The position numbers were made by a program, and so were the translations under genes. Of a DNA stretch of 55,280 bases, positions 27,311 to 35,401 are shown piece by piece (position 1 is the first letter of the stretch; each line of letters starts with the position of its first letter). The notes below the pieces were generated by a model. The model saw only the letters and a program-made list of their open reading frames with translations, made no database searches and was not told where the DNA came from. Origin of the DNA: Cytophagales bacterium. Lineage in GTDB: Bacteria; Bacteroidota; Bacteroidia; Cytophagales; Cyclobacteriaceae. The DNA lies in the NCBI GenBank assembly GCA_022360055.1, contig JAKSDO010000193.1, positions 1 to 55,280 on the forward strand, read 5' to 3'.

Positions 27311-28933
27311 ATGAAGCGTATCTCTATTTTTATTGTAGTTGGTTTATTCGTTTTTAACCCGGTGCGAAGCCAGGAATACAAACTCGGGACCATAAACTTT
27401 GAAGCGAGTGGAGACGAAGTTGCACAGCCGTATTTTATGAAGGGCATGTTGCTCCTTCATAATTTTGAATATGCCGATGCGGCTGAGGAATTTGAAATGG
27501 CGCAGCTCCTGGATCCCAATTTCGTGATGGCTTACTGGGGCGAGGCCATGTGTTATAACGAGCCTGTGTGGTTCCGGCAGGATTTTGAAAAGGGAAGAGG
27601 CGCCCTGTACAAACTCGGTGTGAAAGCGGAAGATCGTATTGGAAAAGCCAAGACGGATGTAGAAAAGGATTTTATCAAGAGCATTGAGCTTCTTTATGGA
27701 GATGAGCCGGACATAAAGGTCAGAAACCGGAACTATGAGGCAGCTATGGCCGAGATGTACAAAATATACGGATCAAGTGAAGAAATTGCGGCCTTTTATG
27801 CCTTGTCGATTTTGGGAAATTGTTACACTGGAAATGAACGGGAAAAAAAAGATCTGGCATCCGGGATATTGATGAAACTGAATGCAGCCAATCCAAACCA
27901 TCCCGGGGTTTTGAATTATCTTATTCATATTTTCGATGATCCTTCTCAAGCTTACAGAGGAAAGAAAGCTGCGGAATCGTATTTCAAACTGGCAAGGGAT
28001 TCCAAATACGGATTGCATGCCCCGTCCCATATCTTTTTGGCCATTGGAGATTGGGAGAAGGTTGTGAAAAGCAATGAAGCTTCGTGGGCAGCGGCGGAAG
28101 CATGGGTAAAGAAGCGGAAAAAATCTCTGGAGGACCGGGACTATCATTCACTTTGGTGGCTGCAATATGGTTATTTGCAGCAAGGTAAACATGTCAAGGC
28201 TTTGGAATTGCTGGAAAATATGAATCGCGATGCCCGGTATAGCAAGTCGGAACGATTGCGGTTTCACCTGGCGATGATGCGGGGGCATTATCTTGTGGAA
28301 AGCGGCAACTGGATGAGCGATGTCGTACAGATACAAATACCGACAAAAGGATTTAGTGCAAGTACAAAGAATATGTGTTTTTATGTAGAGGCGATGGCGG
28401 CCATAGAAAAGAATGATTTTCCCAGGGTCCGTTGGTATCTGGACCAAATGACCGACCAGCGCATGGTAGAACAAAACCGGAAGATGGCATTCAATGACTT
28501 TCGGACATGCGGTACCTCCCTGATCACAAGGGATGCCGGATTGGAGCTTGAGCTGGCGCGGGCGGAATGTATGGAATGGGAGTTGCAGGCATTGCTGGCA
28601 CTTAAAACCGGTAAATACGACGAAGCGGAGACATACATAAAAAAGGCAGTGGATTTAGAGGATAAAGCAAGATACGAACCGGGCCCACCCGTGATCTTAA
28701 AACCATCCCGCGAAATGTTTGGTGAAATTCTCTTGGCCAAAGGAAACGACCAGGGAGCGATCGAACAATTCGATCTGGCTCTGCGGCGAGCCCCTAACCG
28801 CAGTTTATCTTTGCTTGGAAAATACAAAGCTTTAAAGAACCTGGGAGAACTTCAGAAGGCAGCCCAGGTGAAAGAGATGCTCATGAAAAACTGGTCCGGA
28901 GCAGATGAGCAGGTCTTGTTGTTTGTGAAGTAA
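27311..28933 (+). CDS. Secreted TPR-repeat protein
   Basis: 540 residues. The signal peptide ends near NPVRSQ (20). Many helical pairs of the tetratricopeptide type follow, such as LLLHNFEYADAAEEFEMAQL near 48, LQYGYLQQGKHVKALELLEN near 280, LALKTGKYDEAETYIKKAV near 430 and ILLAKGNDQGAIEQFDLALR near 470. The protein is acidic and soluble, so it is probably periplasmic and acts by binding partners. The best match in memory is a family of uncharacterised secreted TPR proteins with an AYWGEAMCYNEPVW motif (about 75-88). Function unknown. Confidence 0.78.
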   Translation: MKRISIFIVVGLFVFNPVRSQEYKLGTINFEASGDEVAQPYFMKGMLLLHNFEYADAAEEFEMAQLLDPNFVMAYWGEAMCYNEPVWFRQDFEKGRGALYKLGVKAEDRIGKAKTDVEKDFIKSIELLYGDEPDIKVRNRNYEAAMAEMYKIYGSSEEIAAFYALSILGNCYTGNEREKKDLASGILMKLNAANPNHPGVLNYLIHIFDDPSQAYRGKKAAESYFKLARDSKYGLHAPSHIFLAIGDWEKVVKSNEASWAAAEAWVKKRKKSLEDRDYHSLWWLQYGYLQQGKHVKALELLENMNRDARYSKSERLRFHLAMMRGHYLVESGNWMSDVVQIQIPTKGFSASTKNMCFYVEAMAAIEKNDFPRVRWYLDQMTDQRMVEQNRKMAFNDFRTCGTSLITRDAGLELELARAECMEWELQALLALKTGKYDEAETYIKKAVDLEDKARYEPGPPVILKPSREMFGEILLAKGNDQGAIEQFDLALRRAPNRSLSLLGKYKALKNLGELQKAAQVKEMLMKNWSGADEQVLLFVK

Positions 28934-28943
28934 AAGCGCTTTT

Positions 28944-29008
28944 TCAGGTAGATGTCAGGTAGAAATACCTGACATCGCATACATTACCTGACACTTTATT
29001 TACCTGAA
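28944..29008. repeat. Nested TCAGGTA/TACCTGA hairpin cluster
   Basis: A perfect 11-bp stem GATGTCAGGTA/TACCTGACATC with a GAAA loop (28951-28976) is preceded by TTCAGGTA and followed by two more TACCTGA boxes. In 65 bases the 7-base box appears twice forward and three times reversed. There is no T-run after the main stem. It lies 11 bases after the TPR gene stop. Confidence 0.85.
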
Positions 29009-29065
29009 GTCACCGAAACTTTTCACTGACCCGGATTCGACAGAAAAATGCTTATCGGGCAAAAA

Positions 29066-29446
29066 TCAGTTTGGTTGTTCTGCCTGCTCACATTGTTGTA
29101 TTTGGGCCAGGATTTCATCGTGTTTATCTTTGAAAAGATTGCGAACCAGTTTTTCATCGCCGGAATGCAATTGACGAACGCGCTTCGCTTTTGTGCAATA
29201 TGCTTTGCAATTTTGGTTTATTACCTTTACCAGGTAGTTCTGTCCTTCAACGGGCATAATCACCTCCATAAAATCACTGTTAAAGGATACCTCCATCTTT
29301 TTAACAGTCGGCGAGTTCTCCATTTTTTCGGCCTGTCCAAACATATACTTGTTTTCAAGAATCTGAATTTGAATGTCACAGGCCTGAGCCCTTGCCTGAA
29401 TTACCGATAAGTAAAAAAAGATAATCAGAAAAAGTTTTTGCTTCAT
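29066..29446 (-). CDS. Small secreted protein, unknown
   Basis: 126 residues. A clear signal peptide (MKQKLFLIIFFYLSVIQARA) is followed by a mixed alpha/beta sequence with four Cys residues (ACDIQI, NQNCKAYCTKAK and QQCEQAEQ), which could form disulphides in the periplasm. The C-terminus is helical, polar and Gln/Glu-rich. I recognise no family. It is convergent with the TPR gene, separated by the hairpin cluster. Confidence 0.6.
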   Translation of the reverse strand: MKQKLFLIIFFYLSVIQARAQACDIQIQILENKYMFGQAEKMENSPTVKKMEVSFNSDFMEVIMPVEGQNYLVKVINQNCKAYCTKAKRVRQLHSGDEKLVRNLFKDKHDEILAQIQQCEQAEQPN

Positions 29447-29928
29447 GATTTTGAACGTTTGTGTACAGCTAGATAACCAATCGATGGGAAAGGTAAATGG
29501 ATTAATATCACTTTTTTTTGATTTGTCGCCCCAGCGTCAAAATATCTGCCCTCCAAATTTCTTCGAAAACAGAACCAATGGCTGCGTTGGATTGCTTTCA
29601 CTTTCTGTATAAGATTCGCGGGGATCTATATGCTTCCCACAACAAAAATTATATGGCCATTTATCCACAAGGCGATTGGTAATCAATAACGGATTACATC
29701 TGGTTTCAGGATGTATTTCCGATAATTCGGTCGAGGGGTAGATGAGCTTCATCGGAAACATCGCAGGAAGTAGGTAAGTAAGTGGCGCAGTATAAATAGA
29801 GTATGCCACAATTCGTGTTGTTTACCCGCGCGTTGAGATGTTAAAAGATAAAAACTTTTTATGAATGGTTCTAATGAATAACTTCGTGGGAGCAATGCAA
29901 CACTTTGGTTATTTCCGAATTCTTTTGA
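29447..29928. other. 482-base gap, no confident gene
   Basis: The only open frame of note is 90 codons on the minus strand (29537-29809) from a GTG. It has no family resemblance, signal or good codon pattern, so I do not call it. The last 100 bases are AT-rich and should hold the promoter of the dehydrogenase gene. Confidence 0.4.
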
Positions 29929-30891
29929 ATGATGCCCAAAATTAAACTCCTCGATACCGGGTTTGACTCATTCACCTATGAGCAACAACTATTCGAATCT
30001 CATAGGTATAGCTTTGAGGTTTGGCCGGGGGACAAAGGCGATGTCGACGGAAAGATCAGATTTGCCTCTGATGCCGAGGGCCTGCTGATCCGGTGGACAC
30101 TGATTGACGATGACTTTTTATCGAAAATGAATGGATTAAAGGCCATTGCACGATATGGAGTGGGATATGAAAACATTGATCTGGATGCGGTAACCAGATA
30201 TGGGGTGAAAGCGGCAAATGTTCAGGGATATGGCGACCATTCGGTTTCCGATCATGCCTTGGCATTGATGTATGCCTGCAACAGAAATTTGCTTCGAGGG
30301 CATCGTGAGATCCGGGAAACGTTTAGCAATGCTCCGGATAAACGCGTGTTGGATTTTCATGAATGCATACTCGGCATTATAGGGTTGGGCAGGATAGGAG
30401 GGACCTTGAGTAGGAAAGCGGCACATCTGTTTAGAGAAGTGATTGCATACGATCCATACATTGACGATCAAAGGTTTGATGAACTGGGCGCTAAGAAGGT
30501 TTCTTTGGAGACTTTGATGGGAAAAAGCGATGTCATATCAATTCACTGTAATCATACCGACGAAAGTGAAAACCTTTTGAATGAAAAGACATTTGCCTTG
30601 ACCAAAAAGTGCCCGATAATTATCAATACCGCCAGAGGTCCGATAGTGAATCAAGGAGCCTTGTTAAGCGCCCTGGATATGAAACAGGTTTTCAATGCCG
30701 GATTAGATGTATTTCATACCGAATTGGCTCATGAGCTTCCCGAAGAATACCTCCGCCACCTTTCAATTGTCTGTACGGGTCATTATGCGTGGTATTCCAT
30801 CCGGGCGCTCCGGGAATTACAGAAGCGGACAGCAGATAATTTACTGGCCATGCTTCAGGGAAAGACCCCCGAAGATTGCTTGAATCCCTGA
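29929..30891 (+). CDS. D-isomer-specific 2-hydroxyacid dehydrogenase
   Basis: 320 residues. The NAD-binding motif is GIIGLGRIGGTLSRKA (149-164) with the acidic residue D175 (AYDPY) at the end of beta-2, which favours NAD over NADP. Catalytic residues: Arg236 in INTARGPIV, Glu265 in DVFHTE and His285 in CTGHYAWYS. The N-terminal substrate lobe has ARYGVGYENIDLDA. The form is close to the CtBP/phosphoglycerate-dehydrogenase-like group; the acid it reduces is not known. The second Met (residue 2) is an equally possible start. It stands alone between gaps. Confidence 0.9.
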   Translation: MMPKIKLLDTGFDSFTYEQQLFESHRYSFEVWPGDKGDVDGKIRFASDAEGLLIRWTLIDDDFLSKMNGLKAIARYGVGYENIDLDAVTRYGVKAANVQGYGDHSVSDHALALMYACNRNLLRGHREIRETFSNAPDKRVLDFHECILGIIGLGRIGGTLSRKAAHLFREVIAYDPYIDDQRFDELGAKKVSLETLMGKSDVISIHCNHTDESENLLNEKTFALTKKCPIIINTARGPIVNQGALLSALDMKQVFNAGLDVFHTELAHELPEEYLRHLSIVCTGHYAWYSIRALRELQKRTADNLLAMLQGKTPEDCLNP

Positions 30892-31237
30892 TGCTTTCAG
30901 TTCCCCTATCCGGAGCGCCGAGCTCTTGCTTTCCGGGAAAGGGAATAGCCGTTTTAATTGCTTTGAATAATTTTATCCCCGTGCTGTGTTCCTCCTGCAC
31001 AGAAAGATCTATGGACATAAAGTGTAATCAGAAGTAATCCTTAATACCCTCCACTTTGTCTTACTTCACAATCAAATCATTGATCGGACAAGTCTTAAAT
31101 GTTTTGTTTATTGACCATCTTGAAATTCCGGTTATTTGAAGGACCATTGTCAGTCAAATTACCAGAATAATCAATCACATAGTTTAGGCATTCTTTCTGA
31201 AATGCCCTTTGGGAATCAACCCGTGATGACATTGGAC
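30892..31237. other. 346-base gap, no confident gene
   Basis: Between the dehydrogenase and the ExbB/MotA-like gene (convergent). It contains a short palindrome CTTTCCGGGAAAG near 30930 and AT-rich DNA. The open frames crossing it on either strand mostly overlap real genes and have no family resemblance. Confidence 0.4.
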
Positions 31238-31621
31238 TCAATGATCGATTTTCCGGTTCCAGTTCCTGAGCAAGATGAAAATCAGCCAGGAAAACAAGAA
31301 TATAAACATGCCATAAAGTGTGGTGATGAAGGACACTTTGATGCCTCCGTATACGACAGCAGGTGACACATCAGGACTTGCCTCCAGCGCTTTCAGCGCC
31401 TGAAACAATCCAAGACTTTGACCAAAAATCCCCCAGACGATAGCAAATATTCCCAGGTCTTTGATGTCTTTTATAACTAGAATTTGATCCGCCGGATTAT
31501 ACTTTCCTTTGGAAAGACGAATGATATTAAGAATGGCTGTAGCGATGATGATCGTTAATGAAATTGATAGCACGATCATGAACAATGCGCCACCCATCCA
31601 ATGAAATTCTATAAAACTCAT
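31238..31621 (-). CDS. Short MotA/TolQ/ExbB-like membrane protein
   Basis: 127 residues with three hydrophobic segments: about 10-32, 56-76 and 92-117. The order GIFAIVWGIFGQSLGLFQAL, then VYGGIKVSFITTLYGMFIFL, resembles the last two helices of ExbB/TolQ/MotA proton-channel subunits, including the small polar residues of the second segment. It is about half the usual length, and there is no ExbD/TolR or MotB partner beside it. The ATG at 31621 follows an AT-rich leader. It may form a channel or scaffold in the inner membrane; the role is unknown. Confidence 0.65.
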   Translation of the reverse strand: MSFIEFHWMGGALFMIVLSISLTIIIATAILNIIRLSKGKYNPADQILVIKDIKDLGIFAIVWGIFGQSLGLFQALKALEASPDVSPAVVYGGIKVSFITTLYGMFIFLFSWLIFILLRNWNRKIDH

Positions 31622-31840
31622 AATTCTTAATTTTAAATTAAATAATTTTTAAGCAATTTATAACCATGAGCAATAGGTGTATTTCTTTTTAGACCAACTC
31701 ATTGAATAGTTGCATTTATATTGAATCTGAGGCTTTCGCTGCAATTGATCTGCTAAGTTCCTGCAAAAGCCTTATTGAAACAGTAATTGGTCGATTTTTA
31801 CTTAAAAAATGCTAAATAATAAAGTATTTTGTTTTAGGAT

Positions 31841-32914
31841 ATGAATTCAAGGGCGAAATATGATCTGTTTGAGTGGGCAGGCGATCAAAAATCCAGATGG
31901 CTGTTACACCTTATTTTTTGGTCAGCGGTTCTGGTTTTCTATACCTTTTTTTTTGGATATAAAAATGTGAATTACAAAATCACTTTTTCATTTGTGATCA
32001 TTCTTTTACCGGTCACCATCATTACGACGTATTTTTTAAACTATGAGTTGATCCCCAACTACCTTTTCAAAAAAAGATATGCAGAGTTTTTTCTTTATTT
32101 CATCTATACCCTGATCGTGTCTTTCTATATCGAAATGGCCACTGTAATGGTGATCTTTATTGTTGTGGCCGAATTGAAAATGGAAGAACTTCATCCATCG
32201 AACACAAACGCTTTGTTTTTGATCGCAGGTATGTATGTAGTTGTGTTTCTTGGTGTAGCGGTGAAATTAGTAAATCAATACCATAGCAGCCGGCTTGAAA
32301 TTCAGAAGCTCAACCGTGATAAAATGGAAGCTGAGTTAAAATTTTTAAAGACGCAGTTACATCCGCATTTTCTATTCAATACATTAAATAATTTGTATTC
32401 ATTAACACTTGAAAAATCCGACCGGGCCTCGGATGTCGTATTAAAACTAAGCGGATTACTGGATTACATTTTATATGAGTGCAATGCGGAAATGGTCGCG
32501 CTTGACAAAGAAATAAAGCAAATTGGAAATTATATTACACTGGAAAAGCTCCGGTTTGAGGACCGCCTCGAGGTAGATTTTGGTTTTCACGGATCATCAC
32601 CAGAGGTAATGATCCCACCTATGTTGTTAATGACCCTGGTTGAGAACAGCTTTAAACACGGTGTTTCAAGAACAATGAAAAGATCATGGATCAGGATTGA
32701 ACTTAAGGTCGAAAGTGACAGGCTTCTATTTGACATTAAAAATAGTAGGCATAATATAATGAATTCAGAACGAGAGCTATCTGGAGGTATAGGTTTGCAA
32801 AACCTCAGGAATCGATTGCAACTGATTTACAAGGATGATTTTAAATTGGAAATTAGTAACGATGAACGATCGTACGAGGTACAACTTGAAATAAAAACTT
32901 TCTCAGGATCATGA
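31841..32914 (+). CDS. LytS/YehU-type sensor histidine kinase
   Basis: 357 residues. Four membrane helices fill about 18-145 without a recognised ligand domain. A short coiled linker (LEIQKLNRDKMEAELKFLK) leads to the His_kinase domain, with the phosphorylated His176 in LHPHFLFNTLNNLY, the N-box TLVENSFKHG and the G-box SGGIGLQNLRNR. The gene overlaps the response-regulator gene by four bases (ATGA), so the two form one operon and one signalling pair. The signal is unknown. Confidence 0.92.
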   Translation: MNSRAKYDLFEWAGDQKSRWLLHLIFWSAVLVFYTFFFGYKNVNYKITFSFVIILLPVTIITTYFLNYELIPNYLFKKRYAEFFLYFIYTLIVSFYIEMATVMVIFIVVAELKMEELHPSNTNALFLIAGMYVVVFLGVAVKLVNQYHSSRLEIQKLNRDKMEAELKFLKTQLHPHFLFNTLNNLYSLTLEKSDRASDVVLKLSGLLDYILYECNAEMVALDKEIKQIGNYITLEKLRFEDRLEVDFGFHGSSPEVMIPPMLLMTLVENSFKHGVSRTMKRSWIRIELKVESDRLLFDIKNSRHNIMNSERELSGGIGLQNLRNRLQLIYKDDFKLEISNDERSYEVQLEIKTFSGS

Positions 32915-33630
32915 AAACCAAATGTCTGATTGTGGATGATGAACCGCTTGCCGTAAAAGTAATCAAATCTCATGCAGAAAAGATTCCAAGCCTTGAAGTG
33001 GTCGGTACGTGTAGCAATGCATTGCTGGCATTTGATCAGCTTTTGAGACATGATATCGACCTGGTTTTCTTGGATGTAGAGATGCCTGAGATTACGGGCA
33101 TAGATCTTTTAAAGTCATTGAAGAAGGCCCCGGCTATAATCTTTACTACGGCATACCGGGATTTTGCATTAGAGGCGTACGAACTGGACGCTGTGGATTA
33201 TTTGTTAAAACCCATCGCTTTTGAACGGTTTTTCAAGTCAATTTCAAAATATTACCAATGGAAAGGTAAAGGTCATTTGGAAGTAAGGGGGAAAGTCCAG
33301 TCCGTTTTGGTGGAGGATCCGTTTATTTATGTGCATTCCGACCGAAAGATCGTGAAGATTCTTTTGGGGGATATATTGTTTATTGAAAGTTTGAAGGATT
33401 ATGTAAAAATTCATCTGAAGGATGAAATGATCATTACAAAAGAAAAGATAAGTTCACTGGAAGAAAAGTTACCTTCAAGCCAGTTCGTACGTACACATCG
33501 GTCATTTATTGTGGCAATGAAAAGCATTAAGGCATTTACTGCAGAGACGATTGAGATCAGAAACTATGAAATCCCCATTGGCCGCACCTATAAAAACCTG
33601 GTGTTGAGTTTTTTGGGATATCAGAAATAA
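32911..33630 (+). CDS. LytTR-family response regulator
   Basis: 239 residues. The receiver domain has the acidic pair VDDEP (8-12), phospho-acceptor Asp55 in LVFLDVEMPE, and Lys in LLKPIAF. The C-terminal LytTR DNA-binding domain runs from about 140 with ILFIESLKDYVKIHL, RTHRSFIVAMKSI and IPIGRTYK. It is partner to the kinase directly upstream. Targets are not visible, though the EamA gene downstream is a simple candidate. Confidence 0.93.
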   Translation: MKTKCLIVDDEPLAVKVIKSHAEKIPSLEVVGTCSNALLAFDQLLRHDIDLVFLDVEMPEITGIDLLKSLKKAPAIIFTTAYRDFALEAYELDAVDYLLKPIAFERFFKSISKYYQWKGKGHLEVRGKVQSVLVEDPFIYVHSDRKIVKILLGDILFIESLKDYVKIHLKDEMIITKEKISSLEEKLPSSQFVRTHRSFIVAMKSIKAFTAETIEIRNYEIPIGRTYKNLVLSFLGYQK

Positions 33631-33663
33631 ATATCAAAATCCATAATTATACGACATCTTTTT

Positions 33664-33671
33664 TACCTTTG
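33664..33671 (+). promoter_or_regulatory. Promoter -7 element of the EamA transporter leader
   Basis: TACCTTTG matches TAnnTTTG exactly. It sits eight bases before the ATG of a 23-codon leader ORF, so transcription would start only a few bases upstream of that ATG. No TTG is found at the -33 distance. Confidence 0.6.
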
Positions 33672-33678
33672 TGCTGCA

Positions 33679-33750
33679 ATGAAAAAACGATCGCATATCG
33701 ATATTCTGAAGTCACTCCATTATAAAACGGAATCCGGAGTTGTGGAATAG
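33679..33750 (+). CDS. Putative leader peptide (23 codons)
   Basis: It starts ATGAAAAAACGATCG (MKKRSHIDIL) and ends in TAG at 33748-33750, 19 bases before a strong terminator hairpin. Position directly after a promoter motif and before the terminator is the layout of an attenuator leader. The peptide has two His, two Ile and two Leu but no run of one amino acid, so which signal it would sense is unclear. Confidence 0.35.
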   Translation: MKKRSHIDILKSLHYKTESGVVE

Positions 33751-33768
33751 CGCATGCAAAGAAATTAC

Positions 33769-33805
33769 GAAAAGCCTTCCCGACTCATTCCGGAAGGCTT
33801 TTTTT
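33769..33805 (+). terminator. Intrinsic terminator just upstream of the EamA gene
   Basis: AAAAGCCTTCC and GGAAGGCTTTT form a long stem around a loop with CGACTCATTC, followed by further Ts. It ends 13 bases before the EamA ATG and 139 bases or more after the LytTR stop. As a simple terminator of the two-component operon it would cut off any leader transcript, so conditional read-through is likely. Confidence 0.8.
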
Positions 33806-33818
33806 ATGGACTTCAACC

Positions 33819-34709
33819 ATGAGGATGTCAGATAGAAATATAGGGGCGTTAATTGCCATAGCCGGGGTCGTCATGTTTTCGGCCAAAGCTGTCATGGTAA
33901 AATTAGGTTATCGGTATGAAGCCGATACCGTAACCCTGTTGTTGCTCCGAATGATCTTTGCATTGCCGTTTTATTTGGCGGTCATGGTGCGATCGACTAA
34001 AAAAACAAATGCTTATAAACTCACAAGGAAAGACATCGGATCAATCGTTGGCCTTGGATTTATCGGATATTATCTGGCGAGTTATTTTGATTTTTATGGA
34101 TTGCAGTTTATTTCTGCCAGCCTGGAACGACTGATTCTGTTTATATACCCAACGTTGGTCATTGTCATTTCCGTAATCATTTTAAAGAAAAAGGCCTCCA
34201 GAATTCAGATATATGCTATTTTGATCACCTATCTGGGCATTTTTATTGCTTTTGCGGACGACCTGAATATGGAAAGCGAACACCTGTGGATTGGTGTCAT
34301 CTCTATTTTTCTCAGCGCACTTACATATGCATTTTACCTGGTAGGCAGCGGTGAGATGATCCCAAAATTGGGAGCGGTCAGATTTACATCCTATGCGATG
34401 ACGGTTTCCTGCGTCATGGTAATTTTGCATTACCTGTTCATCAATTCTTTCGAGGTGTTGCGCCAGCCATGGGAGGTCTATGTGCTGGGATTTGGTATGG
34501 CCACGATATCTACGGTTATACCCTCCTTTCTGATTTCAGAGGCGATTAATCGATTAGGGGCATCTAACTTTGCTATTTACGGTAGCCTGGGGCCGATTTC
34601 AACCATCTTGCTCGCTATTTTTTTTCTGGGTGAATGGATTGATCTCTATCAGATTGTTGGTACGGTGATCGTAATCGTAGGCGTGAGCATCATCAACATA
34701 AAAAAGTAG
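33819..34709 (+). CDS. EamA/DMT-family transporter
   Basis: 296 residues with ten hydrophobic segments in two repeated halves of five, the drug/metabolite transporter architecture. Recognisable family stretches include ALIAIAGVVMFSAKAVMVKL in helix 1, FYGLQFISASLERLILFIYP, and in the second half YGSLGPISTILLAIFFLGEW. Members export amino acids, nucleosides or other metabolites from the cytoplasm; the substrate is unknown. A terminator ends 13 bases before the ATG (see the leader entries), so expression is probably set by attenuation. Confidence 0.9.
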   Translation: MRMSDRNIGALIAIAGVVMFSAKAVMVKLGYRYEADTVTLLLLRMIFALPFYLAVMVRSTKKTNAYKLTRKDIGSIVGLGFIGYYLASYFDFYGLQFISASLERLILFIYPTLVIVISVIILKKKASRIQIYAILITYLGIFIAFADDLNMESEHLWIGVISIFLSALTYAFYLVGSGEMIPKLGAVRFTSYAMTVSCVMVILHYLFINSFEVLRQPWEVYVLGFGMATISTVIPSFLISEAINRLGASNFAIYGSLGPISTILLAIFFLGEWIDLYQIVGTVIVIVGVSIINIKK

Positions 34710-35030
34710 ACCTTTTTCCCTATTGATATTCATACATATCCCTGTAATATACACATGGATCCAAAATTTAGGTGTGTCCCCCTGATGTCTATCGGGAATG
34801 GTTTCCAGGCCTCTTCGCGTTTAGCGGAATTAAAGGGTTAAAATTAAAAATACCTCCTTTTATCCTTCTGGTCTCATTATCCCTGTCAGCGGATATCTTG
34901 AGCTCAATTAAGAATTGATATGAAAGAAACACAAAAAAGTCAATAATTGACATTTATCATAAAATGTAAAAGGATAAATTTTTATCTTTCTTTTTCAATT
35001 TTTGATAGGAAAATTTTTTAATACTTGAAT
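34710..35030. other. 321-base gap with a dispersed repeat
   Basis: The left part carries one copy of a repeat shared with 44463-44515. The rest is AT-rich without a gene; the last 60 bases should be the leader of the small helical protein. GCCTCTTCGCGTTTAGCGGA (34807) loosely resembles 13171, which may be chance. Confidence 0.5.
34725..34780. repeat. Dispersed repeat B, copy 1
   Basis: GATATTCATACATATCCC...CATGGATCCAAAATTTAGG, ending GTGTGTCCC, matches 44463-44515. The core ATGGATCCnAAATTTAGnTG is almost the same in both, with a few indels to the left. It lies right after the EamA stop, in a gap. Confidence 0.75.
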
Positions 35031-35255
35031 ATGAAAAAAACGATGGAATATCTCGCTAAGGCGATTGAATACTTGGAGAAATGTGAGCTGGAATCTCCTT
35101 ATAAGAATGTTGTGGATATAGAGCAAGCGAAGACCGCTCTGCAAATTGTGGAGCTGGAACATAAAATTGAGGAGGCCCGACAGCTTCATCATTATGAAGA
35201 TGTGGAGGAATTGAAAGGGGAAATGGAAAAATTAATGACAAAAGTGCAATTATAG
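35031..35255 (+). CDS. Small helical acidic protein, unknown
   Basis: 74 residues from ATG at 35031; a TTG two codons upstream is in frame but less likely. It is almost entirely polar helix with heptad-like spacing (MEYLAKAIEYLEKCELESPY, then LEHKIEEARQLHHYEDVEEL and KGEMEKLM), so a coiled-coil or two-helix bundle is likely. No family is recognised. The ATG follows an AT-rich leader, and the stop codon lies inside the loop of its own terminator (35244-35268), which is strong evidence that the gene is real and transcribed alone. Confidence 0.65.
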   Translation: MKKTMEYLAKAIEYLEKCELESPYKNVVDIEQAKTALQIVELEHKIEEARQLHHYEDVEELKGEMEKLMTKVQL

Positions 35256-35268
35256 TTGCACTTTTTTT
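35244..35268 (+). terminator. Terminator overlapping the small-protein stop codon
   Basis: GTGCAA-TTATAG-TTGCAC followed by seven Ts. The TAG stop is inside the loop. Confidence 0.85.
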
Positions 35269-35370
35269 GATTTTTTTAACTTTTACATTTACATTTATGC
35301 TTGTAACCAATAAAAATTATGCCTATGTGCTAATCTTTACCTCTTAAAGGGGAATACCCAAAATTATGAG

Positions 35371-35398
35371 TAAGAAGGCCCCGTCAGGGGCTTTCTTA
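35371..35398. terminator. Bidirectional terminator
   Basis: TAAGAAGGCCCC-GTCA-GGGGCTTTCTTA: a 12-bp stem with one G-T pair and T-rich sequence on both outer sides. It separates the small-protein gene from the convergent acyl-CoA dehydrogenase gene. Confidence 0.8.
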
Positions 35399-35401
35399 TT
35401 T

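Noticed and set aside
29537-29809. 90-codon minus-strand frame from a GTG
   Set aside because: No signal, family or codon pattern that marks a gene; may be decayed but cannot be supported.
33680-33805. A known riboswitch before the EamA gene
   Set aside because: I could not match the leader to any riboswitch core I know; only the promoter, leader ORF and terminator can be shown.
13171-34827. Resemblance between 13171 and 34807 (GCCTCT...GTTTAGCGGA)
   Set aside because: Fewer than 20 shared bases with gaps; could be chance, so no repeat family is claimed.
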